From Desulfovibrionales bacterium (GTDB lineage Bacteria; Desulfobacterota; Desulfovibrionia; Desulfovibrionales; Desulfovibrionaceae), in the NCBI GenBank assembly GCA_030156255.1, contig JASGMV010000008.1:1-64000 (forward strand): DNA of 64,000 bases, given 5' to 3'. Shown piece after piece: positions 8,082 to 17,834 of this stretch; the first letter of the stretch is position 1; each line of letters opens with the position of its first letter. The translations under genes and the position numbers were made by a program. The notes beneath the pieces were generated by a model. It was not told where the DNA came from and searched no databases. It saw nothing but the letters and a program-made list of their open reading frames with translations.

Positions 8082-10046
8082 TCAGTAGGCAAGCTTGCTG
8101 AGAGACTTGAGAATCAAGGTCAGGCCCATGGCCAGCATGCCGGTGAGGCCCATGCCGCACGAAAAACCGGCCAGGAGCACCGGAGCGTATTGGCGCCACT
8201 GCGCGCCGTATTTCTTTTCGAATACGAACCGGCCGAGCAACGCGCCGGCCAATTCCAGGAAATGGCCGTGCGGCGTGGTTTGCCCCAGGCCGCGGACCAC
8301 GCCGTAAACCAGCAGAACGGGCAGTCCCAGAACGTTGAGCAAGGCGTACAACCCCAAGCCCAATATGGCGCCGGAGGCTACAATGGGCCCGGACAGCGCC
8401 TGGAAAAACAATGAGTTGCCTTCAATGGTGGAGGTCTGCATCAGCAGGGTGTTCAGCGCCTGCAAATGCCACATCTCCTGGGCGTAGGGGTAGGTGGACG
8501 ATGGAATGGGCGCCAGTTTCCAGATGAACTGGGAGAAGAGAAGGCTTGCGATCATCACGATGGGAAAGGCCACGATCTCGGCCTTGATGACCCCTCGCAG
8601 GCTGGTCCCGGTCAGTTCGATTTGCCGGAACTGGACCGTGGCCTCGCCGTAATTGTGGATGGGAATGGGGGCGTACCATATTTCGATGCCCTGGTAGCCG
8701 AAGAATTTTGCGCCCGCGATGAAGCTGAACTCCCGGACCATGGGCAGGGAGACGAACTGCCCGGCGATGCCCTCCATGCGGGCGGTGATGTAGGAGATGA
8801 TCGGGGTGTAGATGAAGCCGTAGAGCACGAAGAATATCCAAGGGAAATTGGGCACCAGCAGGACGCAAAATCCCACGTAGGCCAGGGTCGAGAGCACGTA
8901 GATGGCGATGGACACCCAGAAATTGATGTCTCCCCGGCTCGGGTGGGAGCGGAACAATTCGGACAGGTCGGTTCGCTCGCCGTCTTTGCGTTGCTGCCGA
9001 AAGGATTTGACGACGTAGTACACGCCGATGAGGCCGATGGCCGCTCCCAGGCCGATGGAAAAGCTCATGTAGAAGTCGAAGTTGTTGGCGAAAACCGTTT
9101 CAACGGTCTGCATGCCCGGCCGCCAGCGCTCCAGCAATCCGTGATGGTACAGGATGGGGTTGGCGGCGAAGGTGCAGACGACGCCGATGATGCCGCCGAT
9201 GACCGCCCAGAACGGCAGCACCATGCCCAGAAACAACAGGCCGAGGTCCAGCTGGATGCCGGTCGCCACGGCGGGCAGGGCTTTTTCCGTGTACGGGGTC
9301 AGCTCGATCCATGGGATGGGGATCAGGCGGATGGTATCGGTGAAGAGGAGTCCGGACACCGCCGGCAACAGGACGTACACCGCCCCGAAGGCCAGGCCGA
9401 TGACTCCGCCGATGGAGAATACTCTCCATTTCCAGCTCGTCGCCTTTTCCTCCGTGGATTCGGCCAGGGCCATGGTTCCCAGGGCGCCCACGGGGGCCAT
9501 GGGGAAGGGCAGTTTCTCCACGTCGGACGTAATGCGGTACAGGGCGTAGCCCAGGCCGAAGTGATCGACGCGTTGGATGAGCTGGGCGCCGAAGAGCAAC
9601 AGGATGGGGATCAGCCAGTCCCGGTGGAAGAAGGTCCGCTCCGCCAGGGATTCGGAGCCGGCCGCCGGCGCGATCCAGTGCGGGATGTAGTCCGTGATCC
9701 CGAGCATTTTGGCCGCGTCGGACTGCACGAGGTACTGCTGCCACAACAATCCTTGGAAGGGCGAGGCCAACGCCGCGCCGGCCATGTAGTAGAGCAGGAA
9801 GATTTCCTGCTGCTTCAGCTCGGTGTAGGAGCGTTTGGCGATTTCGGCGAAGAGGATGATGGTCACCCAGCGGGCCGCCGGACCGATGCCCTGGCCGATG
9901 ACCAACTGCAGGTACATGGAGCCGGGCATCATGAGGAAGCCGATGAACACGGCTCCGATGATGGTTTTCCAGTCGAACCCCTCCTCGAATTGCTCGGGAG
10001 GTTTGATGAGGTCCCTATATTCTTGGAGTTCTTTATCTTCGTACAT
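8082..10046 (-). CDS. Large polytopic membrane protein, OPT / DUF6784-6785-like
   Basis: A 654-residue integral membrane protein with about 14-16 hydrophobic segments and a short acidic cytoplasmic N-terminus (MYEDKELQEY). The loop YTELKQQEIFLLYYMAG, the segment LPFPMAPVGALG and the glycine-rich C-terminal helices resemble proteins loosely annotated as peptide transporter or OPT-like. The C-terminal region shares a pattern (aromatic-Gly, Arg, then a helix rich in GF and G) with the next gene upstream, so the two are probably related. It starts 24 nt after that gene and ends 13 nt before the lipoprotein gene. Transport of oligopeptides or a peptide-metal complex is inferred; no substrate-specific motif is visible. 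Confidence 0.75.
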   Translation of the reverse strand: MYEDKELQEYRDLIKPPEQFEEGFDWKTIIGAVFIGFLMMPGSMYLQLVIGQGIGPAARWVTIILFAEIAKRSYTELKQQEIFLLYYMAGAALASPFQGLLWQQYLVQSDAAKMLGITDYIPHWIAPAAGSESLAERTFFHRDWLIPILLLFGAQLIQRVDHFGLGYALYRITSDVEKLPFPMAPVGALGTMALAESTEEKATSWKWRVFSIGGVIGLAFGAVYVLLPAVSGLLFTDTIRLIPIPWIELTPYTEKALPAVATGIQLDLGLLFLGMVLPFWAVIGGIIGVVCTFAANPILYHHGLLERWRPGMQTVETVFANNFDFYMSFSIGLGAAIGLIGVYYVVKSFRQQRKDGERTDLSELFRSHPSRGDINFWVSIAIYVLSTLAYVGFCVLLVPNFPWIFFVLYGFIYTPIISYITARMEGIAGQFVSLPMVREFSFIAGAKFFGYQGIEIWYAPIPIHNYGEATVQFRQIELTGTSLRGVIKAEIVAFPIVMIASLLFSQFIWKLAPIPSSTYPYAQEMWHLQALNTLLMQTSTIEGNSLFFQALSGPIVASGAILGLGLYALLNVLGLPVLLVYGVVRGLGQTTPHGHFLELAGALLGRFVFEKKYGAQWRQYAPVLLAGFSCGMGLTGMLAMGLTLILKSLSKLAY

Positions 10047-10070
10047 GGGATGCTCGCTTAGGCGCCGGTT

Positions 10071-12047
10071 CTAGGACGGCAGCACCTGATAGCTTTGGCC
10101 CAGCCACAGGCCGATGATCGCCCAGAATCCGCCCATGAGGAAATCGCCCACGATGAAGCCGATGAACAGGAACCGAAGCCGCTTGAAAAGCAATACGCCG
10201 CCGTAGCGCAGCGCCAGGGAGTTGCACAGCCAGCCCAGGAAAAAGCTGAACCAAAGGATGCGCATAGCCGAGCTGTAGGTGACGAGGTATCCGATGGGGT
10301 GCAGCGGCCACCACGGAAAACGCTGGTAGCACAACACCAGCAGCGCCATGACCACGGCGCCCGCGATGGAGTAGGTCACGACCCATTCCCGGGGGCCGGC
10401 CGGAGCTTCGATGAGCCGTTGAACGTTTTCGTACACCCCTACCGAGGTGGTGGAGGTCCAGTCCAGGTGCAACTCGCGCACGCCGTATTTATAGCATACG
10501 AACAGCATGGCGGCGAAGGACACGGCCACGGATAAAACGATAACGACCGACAGTCCGACAACGATGCGCCGTTTGTTGCGAATCGCTTCCGTGACCTTCG
10601 CGGCGTGGACCAGCGAGGGCATAAGGGATTCCCGCAGGTCCACGAACAGGACCTTCTGCATGGCTACGGTGAGCATGAGCCCGATCTGGCTCAGGAAGCC
10701 GGAGCCGAACAGGCCAAGCAGCCCGTCCGTGGGCGCCGCCGTCAGGGTGAAGTAGGGGATGCCGCCTTGGGTGATGGTTTTGGTGGCGACGAGCATGACC
10801 ATGAAAAAGGCGCCCAGGACCAAGATCGCCGGGAATACGCCCATGCCGAAGTAGACGCACCAGCCCAGCAGCAGGATGAAGCCGATGATGACGCCCCACA
10901 GGCTGGCCCGGGCCGAAATCCATTCCGATGGGGTGGTTTCCTGCGGCTTGGTCGAGAACGCTTGGCCAAAGGTTTGAACCAGGTGGCGGCGCGCCAGCCA
11001 GACGATGAACAGGAAAAAGACTCCGTAGGCGCCGACCATCTGCGTCTCTTCCGGCTGGGCCAGGGTGGGGCCGAAGGTCACGCCCAGGGCCGAGGAGGGG
11101 ATGGTCATGCCCAGCATGGACAGCACCCCGTAGAAGATGCACCCCCCCATGAAGAACACCCAGAAGCTGAAGGATATCTGGCGCGAGGTCAGGAAGGCGA
11201 AGCCGATGAAGGCCGGATAAATGTAGATTTTGAGCTTCTGGAAGCCGGAGAACAGACCGACCTTGGGGAAGTAGCCGCCGGCCAGGAACAACGTGGGAAT
11301 TTCCGGCACGGAGGGGATGTAGAAATGCAGGCCGTTCACCGTGTGCAAAAAACAGGACAGAATCACGCCCATGAGCAGGTAACGGTTGGTGAAAAAGTCC
11401 CAGATGCGGCCTTCCTCGAAGGCGCCGGCCATGACCCGCGGGGCCTGGAGCAACGGGAAGTTCACCCGCTCGTTGATGATCCATTGCGTGGAGAAAAGGT
11501 TCACCAGGCAGAGCATGACCATGTAGGACAGCAGGATGAGCACGGACCACGCGATGAGCGGGGCGGCCCAGGCCGACCAGGGAATGGCCGCCATCACCTG
11601 CGAAAAGGACATGTTCGCTCCGCCCGCCAGTCCGTTGTACAGGGCCCGCACCGCGCTCGCGTCGGTGGGATGGAGCTTGGAGGACATGAGAGGGTGCAGG
11701 ACCTCGGACCATCGGTTGCCCACGGTGGCGAAGTGGATCGGCGCGGTGATGTTGACGAAGAAGGTCCGGGCCAGGCCGGTGTAGGCCACGCCCGAGACCA
11801 CCACCGAGAGAATCCAGACGGTGATCAGCTCCATGCCGTTGAGGAACGAGGAGCGCCGGAAAATTTTGACGTACAGGGCCGCGAACAGGGTCAGCCAGAT
11901 GAGGATGAAGAACGGCGCCAGCGGAAAGTGCCCGCCGGCCAGCAGAGTGGCGCCGAGATAGGCGTTGTTGTAGGGAGTGGCCGCGCAGATGAGCAGGCCG
12001 CAGAAAACGCCCAGCCATACGGCCCGCCAGCGGATGGTTCCTCGCAT
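10071..12047 (-). CDS. Large polytopic membrane protein, DUF6785-type (OPT-like)
   Basis: A 658-residue integral membrane protein with about 14-16 predicted helices. The N-terminus reads WRAVWLGVFCGLLICAATPYNNAYL, followed by ATLLAGGHFPLAPFF, a pattern I associate with DUF6785-family proteins of the OPT-like group. A soluble loop around residues 110-150 (GNRWSEVLHPLMSSKLHP) lies between membrane segments. It follows the giant permease gene by 6 nt, so the two are certainly cotranscribed. With its neighbour it may form a two-subunit transporter, or each may work alone. Function is unknown; uptake of a peptide-like compound is inferred from family similarity and the linked hydrolase. Confidence 0.75.
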   Translation of the reverse strand: MRGTIRWRAVWLGVFCGLLICAATPYNNAYLGATLLAGGHFPLAPFFILIWLTLFAALYVKIFRRSSFLNGMELITVWILSVVVSGVAYTGLARTFFVNITAPIHFATVGNRWSEVLHPLMSSKLHPTDASAVRALYNGLAGGANMSFSQVMAAIPWSAWAAPLIAWSVLILLSYMVMLCLVNLFSTQWIINERVNFPLLQAPRVMAGAFEEGRIWDFFTNRYLLMGVILSCFLHTVNGLHFYIPSVPEIPTLFLAGGYFPKVGLFSGFQKLKIYIYPAFIGFAFLTSRQISFSFWVFFMGGCIFYGVLSMLGMTIPSSALGVTFGPTLAQPEETQMVGAYGVFFLFIVWLARRHLVQTFGQAFSTKPQETTPSEWISARASLWGVIIGFILLLGWCVYFGMGVFPAILVLGAFFMVMLVATKTITQGGIPYFTLTAAPTDGLLGLFGSGFLSQIGLMLTVAMQKVLFVDLRESLMPSLVHAAKVTEAIRNKRRIVVGLSVVIVLSVAVSFAAMLFVCYKYGVRELHLDWTSTTSVGVYENVQRLIEAPAGPREWVVTYSIAGAVVMALLVLCYQRFPWWPLHPIGYLVTYSSAMRILWFSFFLGWLCNSLALRYGGVLLFKRLRFLFIGFIVGDFLMGGFWAIIGLWLGQSYQVLPS

Positions 12048-12053
12048 AAATCG

Positions 12054-15000
12054 TTACCTTGTCGCTTCGGCTGCTTTGCGTTCGCCGGCGCCGGCGGCCG
12101 GCAGCTCGCTGCCGAGCCCGCTGAAGCCTTCGAGCATCATCTCGCTCAATTTACTTTCGTAAGCGTGTTGGTCTTCATGGCTCAGCGCCCGGAACACGAG
12201 CATCTGCTTGCGCACCGCGTTGACGAATCCCTTGTTCATGCGCCTCCAGGCGCCGATCTCTCCGGCTTCCCGGCGCAGCGTCAGGCGCATCTCCAGATAA
12301 TCCGCCTGCTCCGTCGAAGGTTGAAAATCGAAGCGAATGTATTGCTTGACGCCGAAATCGAACGGCGCAAGCCAGGTGCGCGCCTCGAAGGAAATGCACA
12401 GTACTTCGTTCTTCTCCGGCGAAGCGCCTGCCTGGCGCGCCAGGCGATGCAACGGACGGTGTACGAAGCCCACGTCCGTGTCGTCCGAAGAGAACAAACC
12501 GTGGGAGACGTCCTTGTGGGCTTCGAAGTACTCCAGCAGGTAACCGGCCGCGCATCGCTGCTCTTCGATTTTGATCAGGAAGGGAAGCGCCAGCGTCATT
12601 TCCCCTTCTTCGTTTTCGGGCAGCCGCCAGGAGCGGTTCACGTCCGGAATGGCGATTTCCCCGGCGACTTTCGAAGGGTAGATCACGGAGACGAGGACCA
12701 CGGCGATGACCAGCGCCATGGCCGCCACGCCGGCCAGAGACGAGTAGTTGGCGGTCATGCCGGCCCAGAGGGAGGTGCCCGAGAGCAGCCAGGCCGAAGT
12801 CTGGGCCAGCAGGTAGCCGAGCACCACGCTGATCACCGCGAAGGCCAGGGCTTCGGCGATGAACAGGTAGGAAACGTGGGTGGGCGCCATGCCGACGGAG
12901 GTGTAGACCGCGATTTCCTTTTTGCGTTCGAACACCGAGGCGATCATGGTGTTGAGCACGATCAGCGCCGAAATGACCAGGGGGATCAGGATATTGGGAA
13001 CTCCGGAGTAGTTCAGCGAGTTGGAGGCCTGGTGGATGGCCGTGCCTGCGGGAGACCCTACGAAGATGGTCAGGCCGAAGCGGTCCACCAACTCCTGGAT
13101 GAACGATTCGGAAAAAGGTCGGCCGCTGGCCGGGCTGGACGCCATGGAGACCAGCTCTCCGCCCATGGCCATCAGGGTGTCGAAGGGGACGATGATCGTC
13201 ACCTCGGCCGGGACGTGTTTGTAGCGTCCCGTAAAGGCGCCCGTGTCGTCCCCGGTTTCGATGGCCTCGGCCTCGGCTTCGGTCATTTCCCTCGCCGTAT
13301 CCGAGGGGAAGGTCACCGGCGTCATGGTTTCGCCGTCCAGGTCGTGGAAGGCTTCGAACTTTTCGCCGCTGAACAACCCGGCCACGGTGAAGTCCACGCC
13401 CCAAACCCGAACCGTATCGCCGGGAGAGGCGTTCAAGCGGCTCGCCAGGTTTTCGGGCAGCAGAATTTCATGGGCTTGCCCCTGGCCCAGCCAGCGGCCC
13501 TGCGTCAGGACGCCGCCGACGCCGCTCACGCCGGGCTCCCCGGACGAAAGCCCGATGACGCCCCGGGCGATTTGGGATAGGCCGCCTTTCCGAACTTCTA
13601 TGCTCGCATCCAGGGTTGGGTCGTCCTCCTGGAGCCAAGCCCTGGGCGTGACGACGGCGGAGGAGGGAAACTCCGTCTGGGCGATCTGGAGCGACTCCGA
13701 GGGGAACGGAAGCCAGCCCAGATTTTTCATCATCACCCCGTTGTACGGAGCATGGTCGCTGAACTGCACGGCCGTATGCAGCCGCACGCTTTTGACCGCG
13801 GTGAAGCTCATGATGGTGAAGGTCAGAATGACCAGCGTGGCGCAGGTCAGGGCGGTCCGGAGTTTGCGGCGGCGCAGGTTGGACACGCCGATGACGAACG
13901 CCTGGGTAAAGGCTCGCCACTTGCTCACCTCCTGGCTGCGCAGTTGGCTGGCCCGAAGCTGGAGTCCGGCCATTTCCTTTTCGAATCGGAAAAAGATGAT
14001 CAGCGAGACCATGACGGAGAGGCCCACGATGAAGAAGGCCAGAATGACCACGGTGGGGCTGGTGGTCAGCTCGAAGGCCGGGTGGACCATGTAGACGACG
14101 GCGATGGTGGCCAGCAGCAGGCCCAAAAATCCTATGATGCGCTTGTGGATGTCCGCGCTGCCGAAAAGCAGCCGCTCCATGCAGAAGGCGAAGGGCGCGA
14201 ACAGGGCGATGTAGAAGAGCACGCCCATGAGCACGTCGCGCAAGGTTCCGTCCACGTCTTTGTAGACGCGGCTCGCCAGGGACAGCGAGGTGGAGGCTTC
14301 GCGCATGAAGGTTTCGTAATCCAGGTTGTCCCGCGCCTTTTCGGCTCGCTTCAAGGCTTGCCTGCCTTGCCGTTCGAGTTGCAGGATGCGGGCGTTGGCC
14401 ACGCCCTTGTCATTCAGGTTCTTGATGCGCGGATCGAGCAGGCTCCACATGTCGTAGGCGGCCCGGTATTCCGTGGCCGGGATGATGGGCCATCTTTCAA
14501 GATTGTAGCCGACGCCCAGGGGTTTGCCGGGAACCGCATGGGTCAGGATTTCCTTTCTGTCGATGCGGTTGTCGGACAGGGCGAGCTTCATGGGGGCGCC
14601 CGGGTCCAAAAATACGCTCAGAATGGTGGAATCGCGGGTGTCCAACCGGCTGAACCAATAGCGCAGGGGTTCGGCCTCGCGCCTGGCGTCGAACAGGTCG
14701 ATCTTGGTCATGTACCGGAACGTGCGCGGCGTGATCATGTCGAACAGCGTGGTCTGGCGGCAGCCGAACATGATCAGGTCGGTCTCCATGCGGGTGCGCC
14801 GCATTTTGACGCGATAGGCGTCCTTTCCGCTCTGTTCCTTGTCGATGGCCCAGACGGCGCGGCCGTCTTGGTCCGAAAACCTGTAGCCCTCCAGAACGAC
14901 TTTGTGGACGGTGTGCTTGCTGTCCGCCAGGCCGCTGATGCGAAATTCGCCCATGGAGTCCACCATGGCGTAGAGGCGGGTGGGGCCCTGGTAGGCCAGC

Positions 15001-16925
15001 AAGACGGCTTCCGGAGCCGGCCGGTCGGGGAAGAGTTCTCCCTGTCGGATGAAATTGGCTCTGCCGACGAGGGTGGAGAAACCGTTCCGCGGCGTGCGGC
15101 CGGCCAGGGGCAGGCTGCTGTCGGCCACGCTTTTGACGAGTCGGGCGGCAAGCTCCGCCTGGTCGGCCGCGGCGCGCCGGTCCACCCGGTTCAGGGTGTC
15201 GAAAGGCGTGGCCCACCACTGCCGCATGTCGTTGACCGTGCACAGGGTCACGCCCACCACGCCGGCCATGGAGGCGATTTCTCCACCGAGCTGGGGTTTG
15301 TCCGGCAGGTAGGTTTGCCAGGGGCGGATGCGGCTGGGCCGCAAGGAGTCCACGAATTTGGCCCGGTCGCCCATGGCCCGCCTGGCCTCGGCCGAGGCGG
15401 CGTTCAGCGCGTCGTTGAGAACGCTGTAAGGCTGCACGCGGTTGACGTTTTCCACCAGTTCGTAGAACCACCCCTTGTTGAAGGCGCCGATGGCGTTCCC
15501 GTGGCTGGACAGATGCAGGGAGATGAAGGTGGCCCAGTCGAGGCCTCGAACCAGGGCGCGCGCCTGCTTTTGCGATCGGATGATCTTGAGTTCCGCCTTG
15601 GCGTCCTTCAGGATGTTTTCCTGCTCGCGGATCGCGTTGGGTAAAAGCTCCCGGAGCGCTTCGGCCTCTTCGGCCGTCAACTGCGCATAGTCCTGCTTCC
15701 ACGAGATGCGGCGCAGCAGAAAGCGTTGCTCTTGCAGCCGCTCTTCCCTGGCCTTGGCCTCCTGGCCCGTCTGCATGCGCACCTGCATGAGCTCCAGGCT
15801 CAGCCGGTCCACCTCGTCCCGAACCTGTTTGTCCAGGGCCGCGTAGATGGCCGGCGCCTCGGCCGGCCCCGGATTGCGTATGGGATCGGCCTCCTGCAGG
15901 CCGTGCAGGGCGGACTGGGCGTGCGTCCGCAGCTCGCCGATCATCTCCTTGCGATCGTTCAACGAGGAGCTTTTCGCCGTGGCCGCGTAGAAGAATTCCC
16001 GCAACCCGGCCAGGGAGTTGGCTCCGCCTCCCGTGGCCAGAAGCAGCACGCTGCGCTTGGGCGGATGGGCGGAGAGATAGCGGCCCACGGCGAGCAGCGT
16101 GTCCGCGGATACGGCTTCGCCCGCGCCGGGAGCGTCGCCCAACACCAGCGGCGTGCTGTCGAAGCTGGCGTGGATCGTGAGCAAATCGTTTTTCAGGTTC
16201 GGATCGGAGCCGGGAATGAGCCCGTAGACGTTTTCGCCTTCCGCCTGCTCCCAGAGCACGCGGGAGAAGATTCGGGCCTCGTTCGCCAACAGCCTGGGGG
16301 CGGGGCCAAGCTCTCCGAACAGGCGTTCGGCTTGCTTTTTGTCCATGAAGAACCGGGGGAAATCCAGGGGAGAAAGTTCACGTTTCTCTTGAAGAAATCC
16401 TTTCATGGCCGGTCCGTCGTGAACGAAAATGAGAGCCCGCGCCCCGAGCGTGGCCGCGTTGAGCCAGTGCTTGCCCGAATCCAGGTCCATGAGCACGATG
16501 GCGCCTTGGACCTTTTGGCCTTTGAAATCCTTGAAACGGCCCTGGCCCGCGTAAATGACCGGTCCGGCGGCGCCGGTTTCAGGCAGCGTGCCGGGCGAGA
16601 TGGCGTTGAGGCTCAATGGCTGCAGCGGGACGTCCACGCCTTTGGACGGGATGGACAAATGGGAGCCGTGGTCGCGCAGCACGGGATTGCGGAAATATTG
16701 GCGTCCCACATTCTGGGCGCCCATGGCCGTGAAGGCTTTTTCGATCATGTCCGCGGCGGCGGCGCATCCTTTCGACCCGAGGCTGCGGTCTTTGAGCGCC
16801 GCGGCCTGCTCCAGGAAATCGCCGCCGGCCGGCGCTGGGATGACAGTCGCCGGCAGCGCGGGCGTGGCCCAGACCAGGCAGGCGGCTAGGCAGAGGAGGA
16901 TGCGCAAGACGTTTTTTCGCGCCAT
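12054..16925 (-). CDS. Giant FtsX/MacB-type permease fused to a degenerate M28 peptidase-like ectodomain
   Basis: A 1623-residue protein. Order: a signal sequence (residues 1-26); a PA/M28 aminopeptidase-like extracytoplasmic region (about 30-320); a helical, coiled-coil-rich part (330-600); a beta-rich carboxypeptidase-regulatory-like stretch (640-710); more helices; three membrane segments (about 898-916, 930-948, 957-979); then an FtsX/MacB unit with TM1 near 1024-1042, a periplasmic domain and three TMs up to about 1450; and a soluble C-terminal tail of about 170 residues. In the M28 part H252 and D256 remain, but the bridging Asp is Glu270 and the catalytic Glu-Glu pair is Gly301-Ala302, so peptidase activity is unlikely. 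It is 17 nt from the ATPase gene and 6 nt from the OPT-like gene. Confidence 0.85.
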   Translation of the reverse strand: MARKNVLRILLCLAACLVWATPALPATVIPAPAGGDFLEQAAALKDRSLGSKGCAAAADMIEKAFTAMGAQNVGRQYFRNPVLRDHGSHLSIPSKGVDVPLQPLSLNAISPGTLPETGAAGPVIYAGQGRFKDFKGQKVQGAIVLMDLDSGKHWLNAATLGARALIFVHDGPAMKGFLQEKRELSPLDFPRFFMDKKQAERLFGELGPAPRLLANEARIFSRVLWEQAEGENVYGLIPGSDPNLKNDLLTIHASFDSTPLVLGDAPGAGEAVSADTLLAVGRYLSAHPPKRSVLLLATGGGANSLAGLREFFYAATAKSSSLNDRKEMIGELRTHAQSALHGLQEADPIRNPGPAEAPAIYAALDKQVRDEVDRLSLELMQVRMQTGQEAKAREERLQEQRFLLRRISWKQDYAQLTAEEAEALRELLPNAIREQENILKDAKAELKIIRSQKQARALVRGLDWATFISLHLSSHGNAIGAFNKGWFYELVENVNRVQPYSVLNDALNAASAEARRAMGDRAKFVDSLRPSRIRPWQTYLPDKPQLGGEIASMAGVVGVTLCTVNDMRQWWATPFDTLNRVDRRAAADQAELAARLVKSVADSSLPLAGRTPRNGFSTLVGRANFIRQGELFPDRPAPEAVLLAYQGPTRLYAMVDSMGEFRISGLADSKHTVHKVVLEGYRFSDQDGRAVWAIDKEQSGKDAYRVKMRRTRMETDLIMFGCRQTTLFDMITPRTFRYMTKIDLFDARREAEPLRYWFSRLDTRDSTILSVFLDPGAPMKLALSDNRIDRKEILTHAVPGKPLGVGYNLERWPIIPATEYRAAYDMWSLLDPRIKNLNDKGVANARILQLERQGRQALKRAEKARDNLDYETFMREASTSLSLASRVYKDVDGTLRDVLMGVLFYIALFAPFAFCMERLLFGSADIHKRIIGFLGLLLATIAVVYMVHPAFELTTSPTVVILAFFIVGLSVMVSLIIFFRFEKEMAGLQLRASQLRSQEVSKWRAFTQAFVIGVSNLRRRKLRTALTCATLVILTFTIMSFTAVKSVRLHTAVQFSDHAPYNGVMMKNLGWLPFPSESLQIAQTEFPSSAVVTPRAWLQEDDPTLDASIEVRKGGLSQIARGVIGLSSGEPGVSGVGGVLTQGRWLGQGQAHEILLPENLASRLNASPGDTVRVWGVDFTVAGLFSGEKFEAFHDLDGETMTPVTFPSDTAREMTEAEAEAIETGDDTGAFTGRYKHVPAEVTIIVPFDTLMAMGGELVSMASSPASGRPFSESFIQELVDRFGLTIFVGSPAGTAIHQASNSLNYSGVPNILIPLVISALIVLNTMIASVFERKKEIAVYTSVGMAPTHVSYLFIAEALAFAVISVVLGYLLAQTSAWLLSGTSLWAGMTANYSSLAGVAAMALVIAVVLVSVIYPSKVAGEIAIPDVNRSWRLPENEEGEMTLALPFLIKIEEQRCAAGYLLEYFEAHKDVSHGLFSSDDTDVGFVHRPLHRLARQAGASPEKNEVLCISFEARTWLAPFDFGVKQYIRFDFQPSTEQADYLEMRLTLRREAGEIGAWRRMNKGFVNAVRKQMLVFRALSHEDQHAYESKLSEMMLEGFSGLGSELPAAGAGERKAAEATR

Positions 16926-16942
16926 GGAGATTCCGCGTTTCG

Positions 16943-17677
16943 TTAATGTGCGTCGATGCCGCCGATGGTGATGTTCAGCTGGTCGCGGCTTTCGATTTTC
17001 TTGATGCGGCCGTCCTCGATCCAGACCACGCGGTCCGAGGCCGAGAGCATCTTGTAGTCGTGGGTGGCGGTGATGATGGTCACTCCGCGCTTCTCGGAGA
17101 GTTCCTGCATCAGGGCGATGATTTCTTCGCCCGTGGTCAAATCCAGGTTGCCGGTGGGCTCGTCGGCCAGAATGATGGCCGGGTCGTTGGCCAGGGAGCG
17201 GGCCACGGCCACCCGTTGCTGCTGGCCGCCGGAAAGCTCCTGCGGCTTATGGTTGTGGCGCTTGCCCAGGCCCACCAGCTCCAGCAGCTTGAGCCCCTTC
17301 TCAACGGCCTCGTCGTTGGGCATGCCGGCGAAGATCATTGGCAGGGTGATGTTCTCCAGCGCGGTCATCACCTGGATCAGATTGAAGGTCTGAAAGATGT
17401 AGCCGATCTTGCGGTTGCGCAGCCAGGCCAGCTCGAAGGCGTCCAGTTGGGCGATGTCCACCTCGTCGATGAAAACCTTGCCGGTGGTGGGTTTGTCCAG
17501 TCCGCCGATCATGTTGAACAATGTGGACTTGCCCGACCCGGAGGGCCCCATGATGGACAGGTATTCGCCCTGCTTGATTTTGAGGTCCACGCCTTTGAGC
17601 GCCTGCACTTCCACCTTGCCCATGCGGAAGGTTCGGGTGACGCCGCTGACGCGCACGATGGTGTGCGTTTCACTCAT
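16943..17677 (-). CDS. ABC transporter ATPase, LolD/MacB type
   Basis: A 244-residue cytoplasmic ATPase of the lipoprotein-release/MacB class. Walker A GPSGSGKST is at residues 44-52, the Q-loop is in GYIFQTFNLI, the signature is LSGGQQQR, Walker B is AIILADEPTGNLD, and the switch His is in ITATHDYKML. It sits between two FtsX-type permeases, so the probable transporter is a heterodimer of the giant permease and the minimal permease, driven by this ATPase. Relatives power lipoprotein extraction, peptide export, or mechanical signalling to periplasmic enzymes rather than solute import. It starts with ATG about 157 nt after the minimal permease. Confidence 0.95.
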   Translation of the reverse strand: MSETHTIVRVSGVTRTFRMGKVEVQALKGVDLKIKQGEYLSIMGPSGSGKSTLFNMIGGLDKPTTGKVFIDEVDIAQLDAFELAWLRNRKIGYIFQTFNLIQVMTALENITLPMIFAGMPNDEAVEKGLKLLELVGLGKRHNHKPQELSGGQQQRVAVARSLANDPAIILADEPTGNLDLTTGEEIIALMQELSEKRGVTIITATHDYKMLSASDRVVWIEDGRIKKIESRDQLNITIGGIDAH

Positions 17678-17834
17678 GAAGGCCTCTACATCTATGCGTT
17701 ATTGAAGCGTGCAGTAAAACCGTTCGCCGGCAAGGCGCAAAAGGGAGCCGAGGCCGCCGCGCATCCGGACATGCGCGAGAGGGCGGCTTCTTCGAAGCAA
17801 CGCAGGCGGCCGGCGATCATGCAGCGCCTTTCCA

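Noticed and set aside
10605-13580. A 991-codon open frame on the plus strand opposite the OPT-like and giant permease genes
   Set aside because: Its composition is extreme (His, Gly, Asp, Gln rich), it crosses two well-supported minus-strand genes and an intergenic gap, and it shows no domain. It is an antisense artefact of GC-rich codon use. Similar long antisense frames at 460-1698, 1788-2918, 8466-10061, 13752-15644, 32641-34086, 35477-37771 and 59413-61041 were dropped for the same reason.
12054-16925. Active M28 aminopeptidase
   Set aside because: The Glu-Glu pair required for catalysis and metal binding is replaced by Gly-Ala, so only a peptidase-like fold is claimed.
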